From Aptenodytes patagonicus (Eukaryota; Chordata; Aves; Sphenisciformes; Spheniscidae), in contig NC_134963.1 in the NCBI RefSeq assembly GCF_965638725.1, positions 10,196,501 through 10,260,500 of the forward strand: DNA of 64,000 nt, in the 5' to 3' direction. Both the position numbers and the translations under genes were made by a program. Below are positions 13,001-28,000 of the stretch, in pieces. Position 1 is the first letter of the stretch. Each line of letters starts with the position of its first letter. The notes below the pieces were generated by a model, which worked only from the letters and a program-made list of their open reading frames with translations, made no database searches and was not told the DNA's origin.

Positions 13001-16000
13001 ACTAGTGCTCCACAGATGCCTAACAAAAAGTACAGCATTGCCCCGTATGGAATGGAAATGCTGTCCCTCTCTCATTTCCTTCTAGAGCTGGCAGAGTTCT
13101 GTGTTGTGGGTCTGAACGTTACAGCTTTAGGCCATGATAGTAGCACATAAACACATAAGGTTAATGGGGGGGTTGTGCGTGTGCGCGGGTGTACAGGGAT
13201 CGGGGTGAAGGCTCTGGGGATATGACTTAATCAGGAAAAGAGGAATGAGGGGAGCAAATTTTCCTCATCGGCAAAAGAAAATAGGTGGCAGTTACTAGGA
13301 TGACTTCTCTTACCTGGCCATAGCTCTCTCCCTTGCCGTTTACCAGAAAAGACAGTGCAGGTCCTCAGGGTAACATCTTGCTGAGCCCTCGGTCATTCCA
13401 GAAAAGGAAAGCTACAAAGGAAGTCTTTACCCATCGAGGATTTTGGAGGCCAAGAGCAGAAGGAAACAGAGGATGCTGCAGTGTGAAGCTACATGCTATC
13501 TCAACATTGAAAGCAACATGCAACTCCAGTGCTTCTTTTTGTATCTTGGGGAGAATTTGGAAGTGAGCAGAGTGACTGATTCCTGTCTCAACTGAAATGT
13601 CTTTCTGTCTCGCTAGCTGGGAACCAGAGTTTTAGAGTAAGGAGATGGGAAGTTTGGTTGTGTGTTCAGAAAGTGGAAAACAATGCTGCTTTTAGTTCCA
13701 GAAAGTTTATAACTCGACTTAAAAGGCAGCTTCTACATCAGAGGCAGTTGAGATCTGAGAAGCAACGATGTTTTGGTGCATACTGTGAACTTTTCCAGTA
13801 CTCCCGGCTATACTGGGAGCCTGTACTGCAGCCAGACAACTGGGTACTCATACCGTCAACCTGTGAAGTTACACAGCTGGCACTGGTATGTATACTGAAG
13901 AGTAGAAAGGAGCATTTCTATGTATAAGAAATTATGAAATCAGCAATGGTCATAATAGCCACCTAACTTGTTTGTACTTTTGCAGTACACTCCTTCCCTG
14001 CCCCAATTCTACTACACTGCTTTGTGTTGTGTTAACTGGGTTATAGCAAGTCTCGTCTGGTTTAATAAAAAACCCAAGTTGGTGTAGATTGAAATTTTAT
14101 TTGAGGTGCCTCACTTAATCATGTATCTGCTCTGTGGTAAGATCAATTCTGAAGGAGTCTTTCCGTGACATGCTGTTTGTGATAGCTGAGTTGTACCACT
14201 TGTGGGGAAGTAAGAGACAATCCCCGGAGCATGAGTCAGTTGCCTGAGCAGGCATCGTTTCTTGGAAGAGCTATTTCACATTATTAGTGGATGTGAATTT
14301 TATGCAGAAATGGAAAGCAGCTTTATTTTATACTGAATTTAGGTGTTTTGCCATTTTGTGTGCAACAGTTCTCATTGCATTTAAACCCTTTTCCCTAATT
14401 TGCTGAACATTTGAGGCCTCTCCTTTGGGAAAAACTGAGCCTGTTTCAATACTTACTGTCAAAAAGAATGACTCTGCCATCCCCACCGCAAGGCTGAGTA
14501 TGGTCTCCAAAGCAAACACTGTTGCATTCCGTACTGGCTGCCTCCCCATATCTCCAGTAGTCAGGATTATTTCCACAGAAACAAGCATAACCTGATTCCA
14601 TGCCTGCAAACTTTGACAACAAAGATGCATAAGGAAGGGAGGGATAATATTTAAGGGAGTGACAGCAGGAGGTTGTATGAGCAAGAAAGCTGGCAGCAGA
14701 ATATGTGTGTTTTGGAGAAGTATGATTAGTCAGAGGTCAGAGGCCCCACCACAAACTGTTTTTGTTTGAGCTACTTTTGTCAGGATGCTACTTAAGACTA
14801 GCGAGAAAGATGGAGCGGAGGGAAGTTAGGGCACCCTATCACTCATAACTGCAGTAAGCGAGCATACTTTCTCCTGGCATCCTGGCGTTATTAATCGGTC
14901 TTTTGCCCAGATTGCTCTGGATGCAGAGAGAGGGCTAGGTCCCCTGGAGTGGGAGTGAGACCTTAGACCTCTTACAGGTAAAAAAAAATGCAGGGGGGGA
15001 GAAATACAATAGAGAGCTCTAGGCCTACTGCCATCTTTTGTCTTTGAAAACATTTTGTAAATGTATGTCAAAGAAATCACCTTAAATTGTTGACTTCGGC
15101 AGGAACTGATGCATGTTTGGATAGTAAGTTTATTGGAGGTCTCGCTGGTGCCAGTCAAAGGTGGTGGCTCTCCATGGTCCTTGTAACACCCTAGATTCCC
15201 CGGCACTGGCAAGAATAAGAGACAAGTGTCATTCTAAAGGTGTGCCTGGAAACACCCAAGACAGACCACTTTATGCACTAGCTGGTTACTAAGCAGCTCT
15301 CTATATGTTCTTGTCTTGATTTCGCAGTATGGGAAATGTTACTCTATGCTAGATGCTTGTCATATTTTCCAAACATGCCCAGGGATAAATGACAGGTGGT
15401 GAAATAGCATTGTAACTTCTTAGCAATATACCTGCAATACTCTGTAGTTGATTTCTGTAAGCTGCAGTAATATAGACAAGATAAATCCCTGGTTCATTTC
15501 TCCTGATAGAGACAATTTAAAAAAAAAGGCATTAAGTGGATTCAGAGGTTTTGTGGGTTTTTTTGGCTATGATCATGCACATTCTAACAATGTAAATTAA
15601 ACAATGTGATTTATGTCTGATCTTCAAAACAATGAAGTTCTGGAAGTTTTCTAAACAGGATATTTGAGGAAGGGAACCTAAACTGTTTAGGATGGAGTTT
15701 GGCAAGTTTTATGGGAGGGACTATATACTTATATAGGGGAATTTCCTAATATTTAAAACTCAAATTCTGGTATGAATTCAAAGTATCATATTTTATGGTA
15801 TGTACAAAGAGCGAGCAATATTACTTTTTTAAAGAAACATCTATTTATCCTGTATTAATACAACATTTCAAGGCTCCTTGGTCACTATGGGAGGTCAGAA
15901 AGAGTTTTCCCCCTTCAGTGCATAATTTGTCCTGGTTTTGTTTTGGTTTGGTTTTGCACTTTTCATCAAAGCACTGGAATTTAGCCATGACTACGAGAGA

Positions 16001-19000
16001 GGATGTGGGGCACAATATAGTGCTGTGCTAATGGCATAAAATTATCCCTTGCCTACTTGTCATACCTGCTCACATACTTGGAATTAAATCTATTACCAGC
16101 TCTGTTGTCAGGTAATTTTTATCCCTGTGCCAGATTGACAAGGATTATTTTTTGTCCACTGAACCTCCACAGCTCTGTATAACATGTGGTGCGGTCAGAG
16201 AACTGTATGAGAGTTTTACTTACTCAGTCATTTGTTATTTCAGTACCCAGTAAACTCTGAACTCTCTCTTGCTAACATCTTGTGCCACAGCACTGTTTCA
16301 GGTTTTTGACTTACCAATAGGGTTTTTTGGGGGGAAAATCCTGGCTTTGGGGTTTGCAGCCTCAGATGCCTGATAGCATGTGGATTAGCTGTTTTGGTGC
16401 TCCTTTTGAACTAGCCATCTCTTGTACAGGTGGCCCTTTTCTCTATCAGATAACCTGTGTGTTAGTAAACTGTTTTTGTATTATTGTACTTACACGTAAT
16501 TACAATAGGAATGCAATAATGCTTTTTGTACTGAGCAGTCTTGTACAGTAGTCCTGAAAGTATCTCTTCATTGGATTCTGGAAGGCCCATTTCTGGGATT
16601 TCTTATACATGTCCATGTGCAGCAGCCATTGAAATAATGCCTTGAATTCAGAACTTCTATTTGTCTAATTCTAACAAAGATGGTCTTGTCCCTATTCTTT
16701 TGGATGACATCTAACTGATGTCAGCTTACCGTTAAAATCTGAATCATCCTGACATCTGGAACAGTTAACAGGTCTGTCTGAGAACTTGCTCCCAGACTTA
16801 GGCTATGTTGCCTAAGGCAGCTTCCTTATTTTGAGGAAGAGGGTTAGCATATCTATTAGTGACCAGCAAATACACTGGTGTGTATATAATTATACTCTTC
16901 AGGTGGATGATTATAGTATTATAAAGAAGAATGAATGAAGTTGGGAAGAAAATTCAAGTATGCATATTTTTTGAATAATTAGATAATGTTGCTTTAAATA
17001 TTGTTCATAAAATAATTTCGTTTTCTAAGAATGATACAATTTCAATTACAAATGCTTGCATGGAGTTATGGCTTTGCTATGCCCTGCAGCAACATGCATA
17101 TTAAGCACTGAGACTTCAAGTTACAGCCTGATTTAACATACCCTTGGAAATCCCCATTTGCGGCCCCACCCCAGCTGAGTACAGCTGGGCAGATAACTTT
17201 CAGAGAGCTCAGTTTTTTGTACCGTGCATGATTTCATTGCCCTGAAAAAGCTTCCTAGTTAACCAACCTAGCTGATTTTCCTAGGAGACCTGGGATTTCC
17301 TAAAAACACATATTTTATATATTTTTTCTAAGTAGCTTTATTGGTGAGACCCTTCAACCTTGTCTCCAGAGGATTAGTACTTCAATATGTTCCATGCTAA
17401 GAAACCAGACTGAGTAATTTGAAAACTTCTTACGTTTTGTAACTAAATCAAGCATACCATTTGGGTACCTCCTAAAGCTAATTAGTCTCTTTGGTGTCCC
17501 AGCAGTATTTTAACATTCTTGTATCTAGCAAACAAAATTAGTGTCATGTGAGTGGGAATACACAGGAGAAGCATCAATCTAGCCCAATAGTGAACGGTAA
17601 TTTCCATGCCAGTGCCCACCTCTTCAAATTACTTTGATATCAAATCAACAAACTACATGAGCCCAAGGATATATGCTCAGCTAAAAGCACTTTAGTAGTC
17701 CCACATCAAATATATGATTAAACACTCTTCTGAACTGGGACAACACACACAAAAAATGACTCCTGTACATGCATATTTGATTTTGATATGCCAGTTCTTC
17801 CTATGGCTACTGATGGGCTGGTCCTAAACCTGAGACACCACTGAGTTGCTATTGAAGGGTAATCAGAGTACATAGTATAAGCATAATAGTAGAGGGGAGT
17901 GTACTGACAGGGCAAGGGGTAATGGTTTTAAACTGAAAGAGGGTAGATTTAGATTAGAAATTCTTTACTGTGAAGGTGGTGAGACACTGGAACAGGTTGT
18001 GGATGCCCCCTCCCTGGAAGCATTCAAGGCCGGGTTGGACGGGGCTTTGAGCAACCTGATCTAGTGGAAGGTATCCCTGCCCATGGCAGGGGGGTTGGAA
18101 CTAGATGATCTTTAAGGTCCCTTCCAACCCAAACCATTCTATGATTCTATGATCACAAATTATTGCTTTTTCAACAATATTTTTAGTATATTAGGATAAC
18201 ATGCTCCTCATTCATACCATATTAAACTGAATCAGGACGTATGCATAGGAAGCCACTCAACATAAATCTAAAACAAGACAGTGCACATTTATGGATGTGG
18301 AGCAGCTCTGCAGAAAAGGCCCTGAAGGTCCTGATAGACAGGGAGCTGAATATGAGCCAGGAGTGTGCCAGGCAGCAAAGGCAGCCAACAGGCCTGTATT
18401 AAGATCTGGCACAGCCAGAGATCAAGGGAATTGATTGTTCCTCTACTCAGCACTTGTTTGGACCACACCGAGACTACTATGTCCAGTTTTGGGACCACCA
18501 GTCCAAGAAAAACATTAATTGTCTGAAGCAAGTTCAGCAGAGAGCCAAGATGCTCAGAGGGCTGGAGCACTTGCCCTGTGAGAAGAGGCTGGGGGATTGG
18601 AGCTTGTTCAGCCTGCAGAAGAGAAGGCTTCGGGGGCACCCCCTAGCAGCTTTGCTATACCTACATGGAGGTTGTCACAACAGTGGAGCCAGGGTCTTCA
18701 CAGTGATGCCTTTTGGACAAGAGGCGAGGAGCTTAAGTTGAAACGTGAGACGTTCAGACTGGATATAAGGAAAATCTTTTCACCACGCTGGCAGTCAAGC
18801 GCAGGAACAAGGGCCCAGAGAACAAGGGAGTGCACTCCGCGTCCCTGGAGGTTGTCATGGCCTGACTGGATAAACTTGGCTAACCTGACAAACTGCGTAA
18901 CTTGGTCTGATCTCAGAGCTGGCCCTGCTTTGAGCAGGGGGTTGGACTAGATGACGGCCTGAGGTCCCTTCCAACCTAGGGTATCCTACAACCCTATGTG

Positions 19001-19009
19001 TAGGTATAA

Positions 19010-19047
<38 letters not shown>

Positions 19048-22000
19048 ATGAAGAATCAAAAGTATTTCTAGATAGGTAGTGTTTAGTTACTCTGACCTTT
19101 AAAAATTTCCAGCATAATCTTTTGCCTTAATTTGCTCTTAATGTTTAGCTTACTAAAGAAGCTTGGCAAAAATTAGGTAGTCAATGTTCTGCAATTACTG
19201 TTCATGCTTCTCAGTGATGTCTTACTGTTACACTGTCTTCACCCATTTGTATCTATTTATTCTCTTGTGCTTAAAAGGTCACCTCTTTTGTGCAAGCACG
19301 CTATTTTTCTTTTAAGCAGCATCTGACATAGTGCAGTCCTGGCAAACACCAGAGCTTCTGCATATTACACGTTAAGGCACATGTATTAAAACATGGAATT
19401 AATCCTTTTGAGCTCAAAACCATGTTCCAGCTATGCTCATCTAGCTGTCTTTCAGGAGCTTCCTAGCTTTTTGCAGTAGTAGTATGCATGAGTATACTGT
19501 CTCAAATTGTGCAAGCTACTCTTTGTTCTTGTGTTAAAATGTATACAGGTCAATCTTACAGAGTGATCAATACAGCTCTGTGTAACTTACCTGGCTCTGC
19601 CATTTAACACTTCATCAATATTTCAGTAATAAATAGATTTATTACATGACATACATGCACACGGGAAATATGATTCCAGTAATGAAATCTGTTTACGGTA
19701 AGAGACTCATGTGGGCCGTAAACATGGAGATGCAATTAAGTGGGGCAGCAAGCCTTTCTTTCTTTTACCTTTTGGGAACGTAAGTTGTTATTTCCTTTGA
19801 ATTTCAACCTAACCTCATTAACAAAGAGATCGAAAAAGTAAGGAATAGCTGCAACATTGCAAACAAACCATCTAAAGCATTCAGTTCCGAATTCTCCATG
19901 TGAGATGCACATGTTCTCTCAGGACACAGTGCTGCCTTCTTGCCTTTTATTTTGTTTACGTCCATTCCTTTCTGCTTAGCAGACAAGTCATTAAGAAGAG
20001 GAGAGGAAGAAAAGGAAAGACTAAGCTTCTACTGGGGTAACTACCACTGTCTTCTGTGATTATGCCCATCCATCCTCGTCTAACATTGCTAAATTCTGTA
20101 TAGTGTGTTTACACACGCAGAATGCCAGAACACATTTCTGAATGAAACATTTAGTGTTACGTATAAATATTAGTGAACATGAGAGACACATGATACTATC
20201 ATGTGAAATCATCATCATAATGAAAAATTCTTAACTGTAGATTCTTAATTATTAATTATTAATTACTGTTACAGTGAATGATTGCATGCAAATCTCTCTA
20301 GGCAATCAAGACGCTTCATGCTGTTAGCATTGTAGTAGTATTATGTGGATATAGTTTATAGGTAAATTATGCTCCAGATACTTGTCTTTTCTAGTAGTAA
20401 ATATAATTATGGAAGTTTATAAAAGACAATTTTTTTAATTCTCTAAAAATTTCAAATAGGATTTCTTTACACAATTGCTTTCTTGCTCCATCACAAAACT
20501 CAGTTTTGTATTATGCACTTCACAAGTCAGTTTTCATGGTCCTATGATTTAGCATCATGCTTACTGAAAACAGAAAATCTGGTAAAGAATAGTTTTTTTT
20601 ACTTACACAGCTTCATAAACCATGAGGTTTGTATTAAGACTTGGATGGGCTTGCAATGTACAGTTTGTTCTAAATTGCTGCAATTCCTTTTTCTAGTATC
20701 CAGTTTCAGTGCAATGCTTGAAGCAGCTGCTACTGGTCAAAAGGACATTTTGTAAATGTAAGTCTGGATTATCTGTGCAAGTAAGTGTCCAAGTTTAAAT
20801 CCTCTGCTCCCCACCACAGAGAAAATGAGTGAGGCTGGTTTTAAAAGGATCCTTTGTGTAGAACAAATGGAGTGGAGAGAATTTGCCTTTCAGCTTTTTT
20901 ACTGGTGCCGTATCCAGAGAATTTGTTAACATCTGTGGTCTTTAAAGAAAATGCAAATTCTTTCATTTTAGACCAAGATAAATTCCTTAATTAGGAGGGT
21001 CATGTTTCCTAAATAGGACCTCGTATATTAGAAAAATAAGAGTAAGATGTCCTCTGAACAATGAGTATCGCAGCGTTGAATGATTTTGTGTTATTTAAAT
21101 TAGACTCCTTAATCTGTATTTAAGCCTAGGTAAAAGTCACCCGACTTAAGGCCACACTTACGTATTTGTTTGCCTAGCTTGAAGATGTGAATCACTCGTT
21201 CACATTCATAAAAAAAGAAAACTGTGGACAAAGTAAAAAATCACTTTAGATCCATTTTTCATTTGGTTTTGTTTTCTGAACTTCAAGTAAGAAATGTACT
21301 TCTTCTGATCGAAAGTATGCCTACGTAAGGACAACTGCTCTGATGCTTAACAGTATTCACATAAGTTATCCCTTCGAAATAGAGTACTTGCATAGAAGAA
21401 GTTAGGTAAGCAAGTAAAGGCATTAATGATTAGACTTCAGAAAGTGTGTAGTTATGGTTGCTTGTTACCATGCAAAACTGGAATCTCTTTTTAATACCTA
21501 GGCATATTTTAAAGAATGTGATTCTTAGGAGTTTATCCTGGAGCATTCAGGAATGAAAATCTTGGAACATATTGACACGAATCATGACAAAATCTCCACA
21601 TTTTGGACAAGGTAAATAATATAATACATTAAAAATATTAAATACTGCAAGGAAGCTTCAGGTGAATAGCTTGTGAATTATCTGTTAAAAAAAATTGAAC
21701 AAAGTCCAGTTTGTGGTTTCACACCAATGAAGGTGTGAAATGCGCCAATGCAGGTATATGCACCTGCAAGGAATAGAATTCTAGCCCAGAGCTCCCACAT
21801 ACCTAACAAATAGCCACCTTTTCCCTATGTCCTCTCACACTGTCTTTATTTCTTCCAAACAATTCTGTGTATGATGTGTTATACACATTAAACTAATGCC
21901 ATCCATTTTACAAGCTAATTGCAAATCATGGACACATACATACCTTGTAAAAAAATTAATTAATAATTTCCTATTCATTTTTGTCTCCAAGATTTTAATA

Positions 22001-25000
22001 AATGAATGACGTATTTCTGTGGATTCAAAAAACTAGCAGTACTTCATAAGTTTTGAGTGATTCTCTGTCTGGTATTATTTGTAAATAATATAATCCAGTA
22101 ATTCTGAGATGAGATGAGATGAAAAGGATAGCAATGGAGGAACGATTCAGTAAGCTTGTCATTAACTCTAGAGACCCGTTTAAAATATTGCTTAGTCTGC
22201 AAATGAAAATAAGCTGATCGGCCTTATCCTAGTTTCTGTTTGAAAATCACTACCCACTGTTGTATAACTGCCAATCTCTGTTCAACAGGGATGCAGGCCT
22301 AAAAAAAATTGCATGGTGCTCTTACTTCGGCAGGATGGAATCTCACAGTATTTCCAATATATTCCATCCTCATGCTCTGCAATGTAGCACCATGGGCTGA
22401 CATCTCCATCAGGGTTCCTGAAAGAGAAAAATAAAGACAGTGAGTGAAAAGTCATCAAATATTTTCAAAAACCACATAAAAATAAATCTTATTAAGCTTC
22501 AGTGTCATCACTATTTTTGCTCTAATACCTATTGAATATTTAACGCATTGGACTTACATACCAAGGAAAATGCTAAAGTGGTCAGGAAGTTCAGATAACT
22601 TTGGTTATTACAGTACACAGCAAGCATAAAATGCTAGTAATGTCTAAAAAATAACTTTTTTCTTTAAGTCTAAAAAGTGCAGAGCTATTTCTGGACAGTA
22701 CTGAGAGAGAGGAAGATTTTCAGCCCCACATCCTGCGTACGGGTTCCTTAGACTCCTAAACTTGATTTTTGCCTTGGTACAAAATAGTCCAGACTCCAAC
22801 CTTCTGTATGTATGATGACAAAAACATTTATCCAATAAAGTCTTCTGAGAAAGACTGAGGTCTTTTCTTCCCCTTCAGTAAAGCTGAGTAAATCTGTTCC
22901 AGTGATCTGATATATTGATGGATGAGATAATTCCTTATGTGTCCATGATTATTCTTTGCTGTTGCATAGCATCATTTACAAATGCATAACTAATTAGTCA
23001 TTAGGTTATTTAAAGTTTTTTCTATGTACACTTTGAAAAACTATTCACATTGAAAAGATCAATTTAAGAGAATAAATTGTTATTTTGGACAGCCAGGTTG
23101 AAGTATGACCTTTTCTTGTAACTAGGGCCAACTGCAATCTTTTTATCATGTACTTTGGCATGAATTCTATTAATGAGATGCCCCTACACTGAAGTGTCAG
23201 TTCAGCTGCGCATTGTCATTTGGACATATTAACAAGTCTTTGTGGGAGATCCAATTTTAGAACTGCTGGGGATGTTTTTTGGTCAAATAACAGAATGCTG
23301 AAGACAATTGGTGAGTTGAGTTCAATTTAACTGACTAAAATGCTGCTAGCTAGGCTTTCAAACAGACTAGTAAAAGTAGTGGATGAGGAAAGCCTAAGAC
23401 TAGTGTGCTAGGAATTTAGGTGTAATGGCAGAGCTTCCAGTGGCTAAAGAAAGTAGAAGACTAAAATCAAGGAAAGCTTGTACTTGAAATAACACAATTT
23501 TCCTTTTTTTCAGTTACAGGAAATTTTGGGTTTACACCTGCATGACAGAAATCAGATGTCTGTAATTGAATCATGGTAATGGCACTCCACATATAAATGC
23601 CTTAAAATGCAAGGAAATTGCAGAGAAATGTGATTAATGTCTTTAGAAATCTTTGCCTTGAACCTCAAAAGTGCATACTGTTAGAAAACAATTGAGTGTC
23701 TTTCAAAATCTCCAAAAACTTCAGTCTGCATAATTTTGTTATGGCTGAAATGAGGTTCAGTGGAACATTATGAGGCAGTTCCATCTTAACAGGGTGTCTT
23801 GCAGTGGACCACCCATGGAGAGATAACATGCTTCTGATTAATGCTTTAAGTGTAAAATTAGATTATTCAAATGTTGTCCCTAAAATTGAGCCTCAAAGCA
23901 ATGTATTATGCCTTAAAAAAGCCTTGTGAGATATGTGTTGCCTCAGAGAAGGGAAGATCAGCTTGTCCATTGTCACCAAGCAAATGAATGGCAGAGAAAG
24001 AGCTAAAACAGCAGTATCTTCACTCACAAGGCCTCGACAAGATTTGAATGCTAAAGATATGCTCTGACACTTAAAACAGTGACTTTCCAGGCTTGTTTTC
24101 AACAGAACGTGAAGTTAAAAAGCATCTGTTAGTTACAATCATCATTCCATACACCTGTGAGAATACTCCTGGGCCGAGTGATACATAGGAAGGAAATGAC
24201 TAACCTTCCAGTCAAACTCCATCTCAAAGAGGATAACCTAACACCCAGCAGACTGAGGTTAAAAAGCTCTGTTTGGTAATCAAGTCATTTCTCAGGCTTA
24301 CATACCAGATTATAGGCTTCTTGCTCCTTCTAACACCAAATTCTCATTTGCTAAGTAAAGTGAGACTGTAGTAAGGATTACTTGAATACCTGGATAAACA
24401 TTCAGTTCGTTATGCAAATTTTTGCATAGCTTGTACATGTTTTGTTTTGTACTAACCTAAGTATTAGCCAGAGCTGACTGCCAAAAGTAAGACCCTGTAG
24501 ATACGGTCTATCTAGCATATTGCCACACAGCAACAATCAAAATTACGTTCTTGATTCTGCTATTTGTATCAGAGATAATCCAGTGGCCACTAGCCTTTTT
24601 ATAGCTCCGTATTAGCATGCACACTGAGAGACACAGCTCTCTACATGTCATGAGAATTGTTATGCATTTGGTGGTGTTCGGCTGAGCGAGGCTGTGAAGT
24701 TGGTGTGAAATGTTTTTGATGGGAAGACAGTCCTTCCAGTGCTCACATGCCGATCTGATACTAGACAGCTTGATGGGTTTATTTGGTTTCCAGGCCATTT
24801 TCTAAAGAGAATGCCCAACTTCTATGGAGTTGCTCTTGTAGGTGGTGTACTTTTCTTTGCTCCTGTAAGATGCTGAACTGATTCAAAAAAGAGTCAATTC
24901 AGCACTTGGCAATAATGCTTTCTCCTTCTACGGCTGAGAACAGAGTCCACTGGTGCAACACATTGAACAGTGTTATTTTGAAGCACTGCTGCAGCCACTG

Positions 25001-28000
25001 GAAAAGATCCCGAGTAAGTCTTTTTCTTCCCTTGTCCTTCACCAATGTTCTTCAATGAGAAATAGCCTCCTGAGTCATCAAATACTCTAGAAATGTGATT
25101 GACTCCTTTCATCAATGTGCTCATCTGTCTGCTGCATGTCACAAGACCTCTTTTATGTACGTTCTTACTTACTCTCCATTAACTGGCTGGCTTTGTCTCC
25201 GTCATATTTTCTTGAATGTCTATTTCTGATTAAGATGAAAAAGTTCTTGGATCAAGAACCAGGACCCTATGTTCGTGACACAGCAATTGTGCTGAACTCC
25301 TGCATACTAATTTTGCCTCATTTATCCTGACTTATATTGCTTACAGTGAAATGATTTCAACATGAAGGTGGCAAGTGTATAGGCTCTACCCTAGAAAGCC
25401 TATAACCTGCTAAGTAAAGGCATCTTCCAGGAGAATTGAGATATGGTTTGAACCTTCTCATGAAGGAGACATTAGAGCTTGTCTTGCTATGCCCCAGGTA
25501 ACGAAATTCTTAAACTGTTGGTTTAAACATCCCTGTCCCCATTATCCAGTGAGTAAGAGACTTTATATGCATCCTAGATGAGCTGATGATTATCACTGTT
25601 TAAGGAATGTATCTATCAGGTTATTCCCCACTTATTTCCATAGCAAGTATAGATGGGCATAAAAACTTAGCTGGTCAGTCCTGCAAAGGCAGAAGTGCGT
25701 GTAACTTTCTGATGCACAACATCAGGAAGTTAAATGTTGCAGGCTGAAAGAGCCTGCAGAGCCTAAACATCTCTGAACTGAGGTTCTTATTTGGCTCCTA
25801 AGTTCTGAAGTTCTTATTTAGGTTTCGTTCCAAGTTCTATCCATAGTTATGGAGGACTTCTCTAGAAGGCAAGGAAATGAAAGTGGATCTGCCATGGTTT
25901 GAGCTGGTATTGTAACCACTGGCAGTTGAGCTTCTGAATTCAAATAACAACTCTAAGTCACTGAACAGCTTATGCTCACTGAGAATTTTTACTGACTACA
26001 TAACTTTCATTAGCACAAAACTCGGAAACATAGCGTACAACAGAACCAGGCTTGTGGGTGAGGATAAAAACCATAACATTCCGGAGACTCCTACAGACAT
26101 TCACTAGTGCTTCTGTACTTCTGACCTGGATCAATTTTTTTATTATCTCCACCTTTTCATTAAGTAATCTCTAGTCTTTCTCCGTCATGCCAAATTATAG
26201 ATTGGATATATGATATGGACTTTGGGTGAGAGCTGGGTTAAAAAAGTTATTCTAGTAATGGTGCTTGTAGATCCAGGGTACTGATTACAGGATGAAACAA
26301 AACCTGTTGATATCCACGGTTCTGACATTCTTCACTGTATGACAGGAAGTTTCCTAATTTTGTGTCAACTGTTTAAAGTAACACTGGGTATACAGGCAAT
26401 GTTAGTAGCAATGAGATATTTCTTACCTGCAGTAGTTATGCTCTCCAAGCCCTCCCTCCCCATTGGGATATTTCAAAGTATTATAAGGATGCTCAAAGGT
26501 CTCATTCCAAAAAAGACAAGGTTTCCCTGCATATTGGGAGGTCTGGTTCTGAGTGCCACGATAGTCAGCCCCATTTGCTGTATAACATTCTGGGAAGAAA
26601 TGGAAATGGAAAAAGAGAAAGAATGTATGTAGGTTTAGTGTTTGGTTGTTCTTCCCTCGCCCTCCACCCCATCCCCAAGAGACCATGTTTCCTTTCACTA
26701 ACGTGTTTCCTGCACTGTTTAGGCAACTAAAGATGCTGTCTGGGATTTAAGTTTTCTCTCAGAGTCAAACATCTATTGAAGAGATTATGATTTCATTACT
26801 TTACTAAACAATGTATAAGACAGGTCTAAATAGTGGTTAATACAATTAACATGCATTTTCTGAATAAGCATACTATATTTTTTACTGTTTTCCCCATGTT
26901 TTACTCATTAGGATGAATCTGTAACTTGTTAATTTTGCAAAAATGAAATTAGATTATGTTATCAGTCTGCCACTTATCAGCATACCGCCCAAAATCTCAT
27001 GCCAGTTTAACTAAAGTTGTGAATATCTGCACTTTATAAAGTGAAAGATTTTGTAGGCATGGATCTTGCAAACATTTACATCCTGATTTAGAAAAATTCT
27101 TAGGCATTTTTTTCTCTGGCCTGAATTGCCTTAGAAAGGTACCTCCTTTGGTAGAGTATAATCATGATACTGCGATTTGCTACTAAAGCATTTATACTTT
27201 CAGATTAAAACTTACAGGTCAGTATTCTTCTGCCTCGCTCATATTTTCTCCCATTTATGTTTGTTTTCCTAGCTTCCTAATACTCAGCAACTTAGAAATC
27301 AAAGCAGAGAATGATTTCTCTAGTCATTAAATACACTATCCCCTTCTCAGCTGAACTACAAATCTCATGCTGCCTGGCTTTGCTGTGTCTTATTAGAATC
27401 ATGGAATCATTTAGGTTGGAAAAGACCTTTAAGATCATTGAGTCCAACCGTTAACCTAGCACTGCCAAGTCCACCACTAAACCATGTCCCTAAGCACCAC
27501 ATCTACATGTCTTTAAATACTTCCAGGGATGGTGACTCAACCACTTCCCTGGGCAGCCTGTTTCAATGCTTGACAACCCTTTCAGTGAATAAATTTTTCC
27601 TCATGTCCAATCTAAACCTCCCCTGGCGCAACTTGAGGCCATTTCCTCTCGTCCTATCGCTTGTTACCTGGGAGAAGAGACCGACCCCCACCTCGCTACA
27701 ACCTCCTTTCAGGTGGTTGCAGAGAGCAATAAGGTCTCCCCTCAGCCTCCTTTTCTCCAGGCTAAACAACCCCAGTTCCCTCAGCCGCTCCTCAGAGGAC
27801 TTGTGCTCTAGAGCCTTCAGCAGCTTCGTTGCCCTTCTCTGGACACGCTCCAGCACCTCAATGTCTTTCTTGTAGTAAGGAGCCCAAAACTGAACACAGT
27901 ATTCAAGGTGCGGCCTCACCAGTGCCGAGTACAGGGGGGCAATCACTTCCCTGCTCCTGCTGGCCACACCATTTCTGATACAGGCCAGGATGCCATTGGC

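Noticed and set aside
14457-14603. Acceptor CAG at 14606-14604 for KREMEN1 exon 5
   Set aside because: It would break the frame from exon 4 and remove the conserved Phe-Ala; the site 7 nt upstream fits.
26339-26632. Plus-strand frame of 97 residues
   Set aside because: Antisense shadow of KREMEN1 exon 2.
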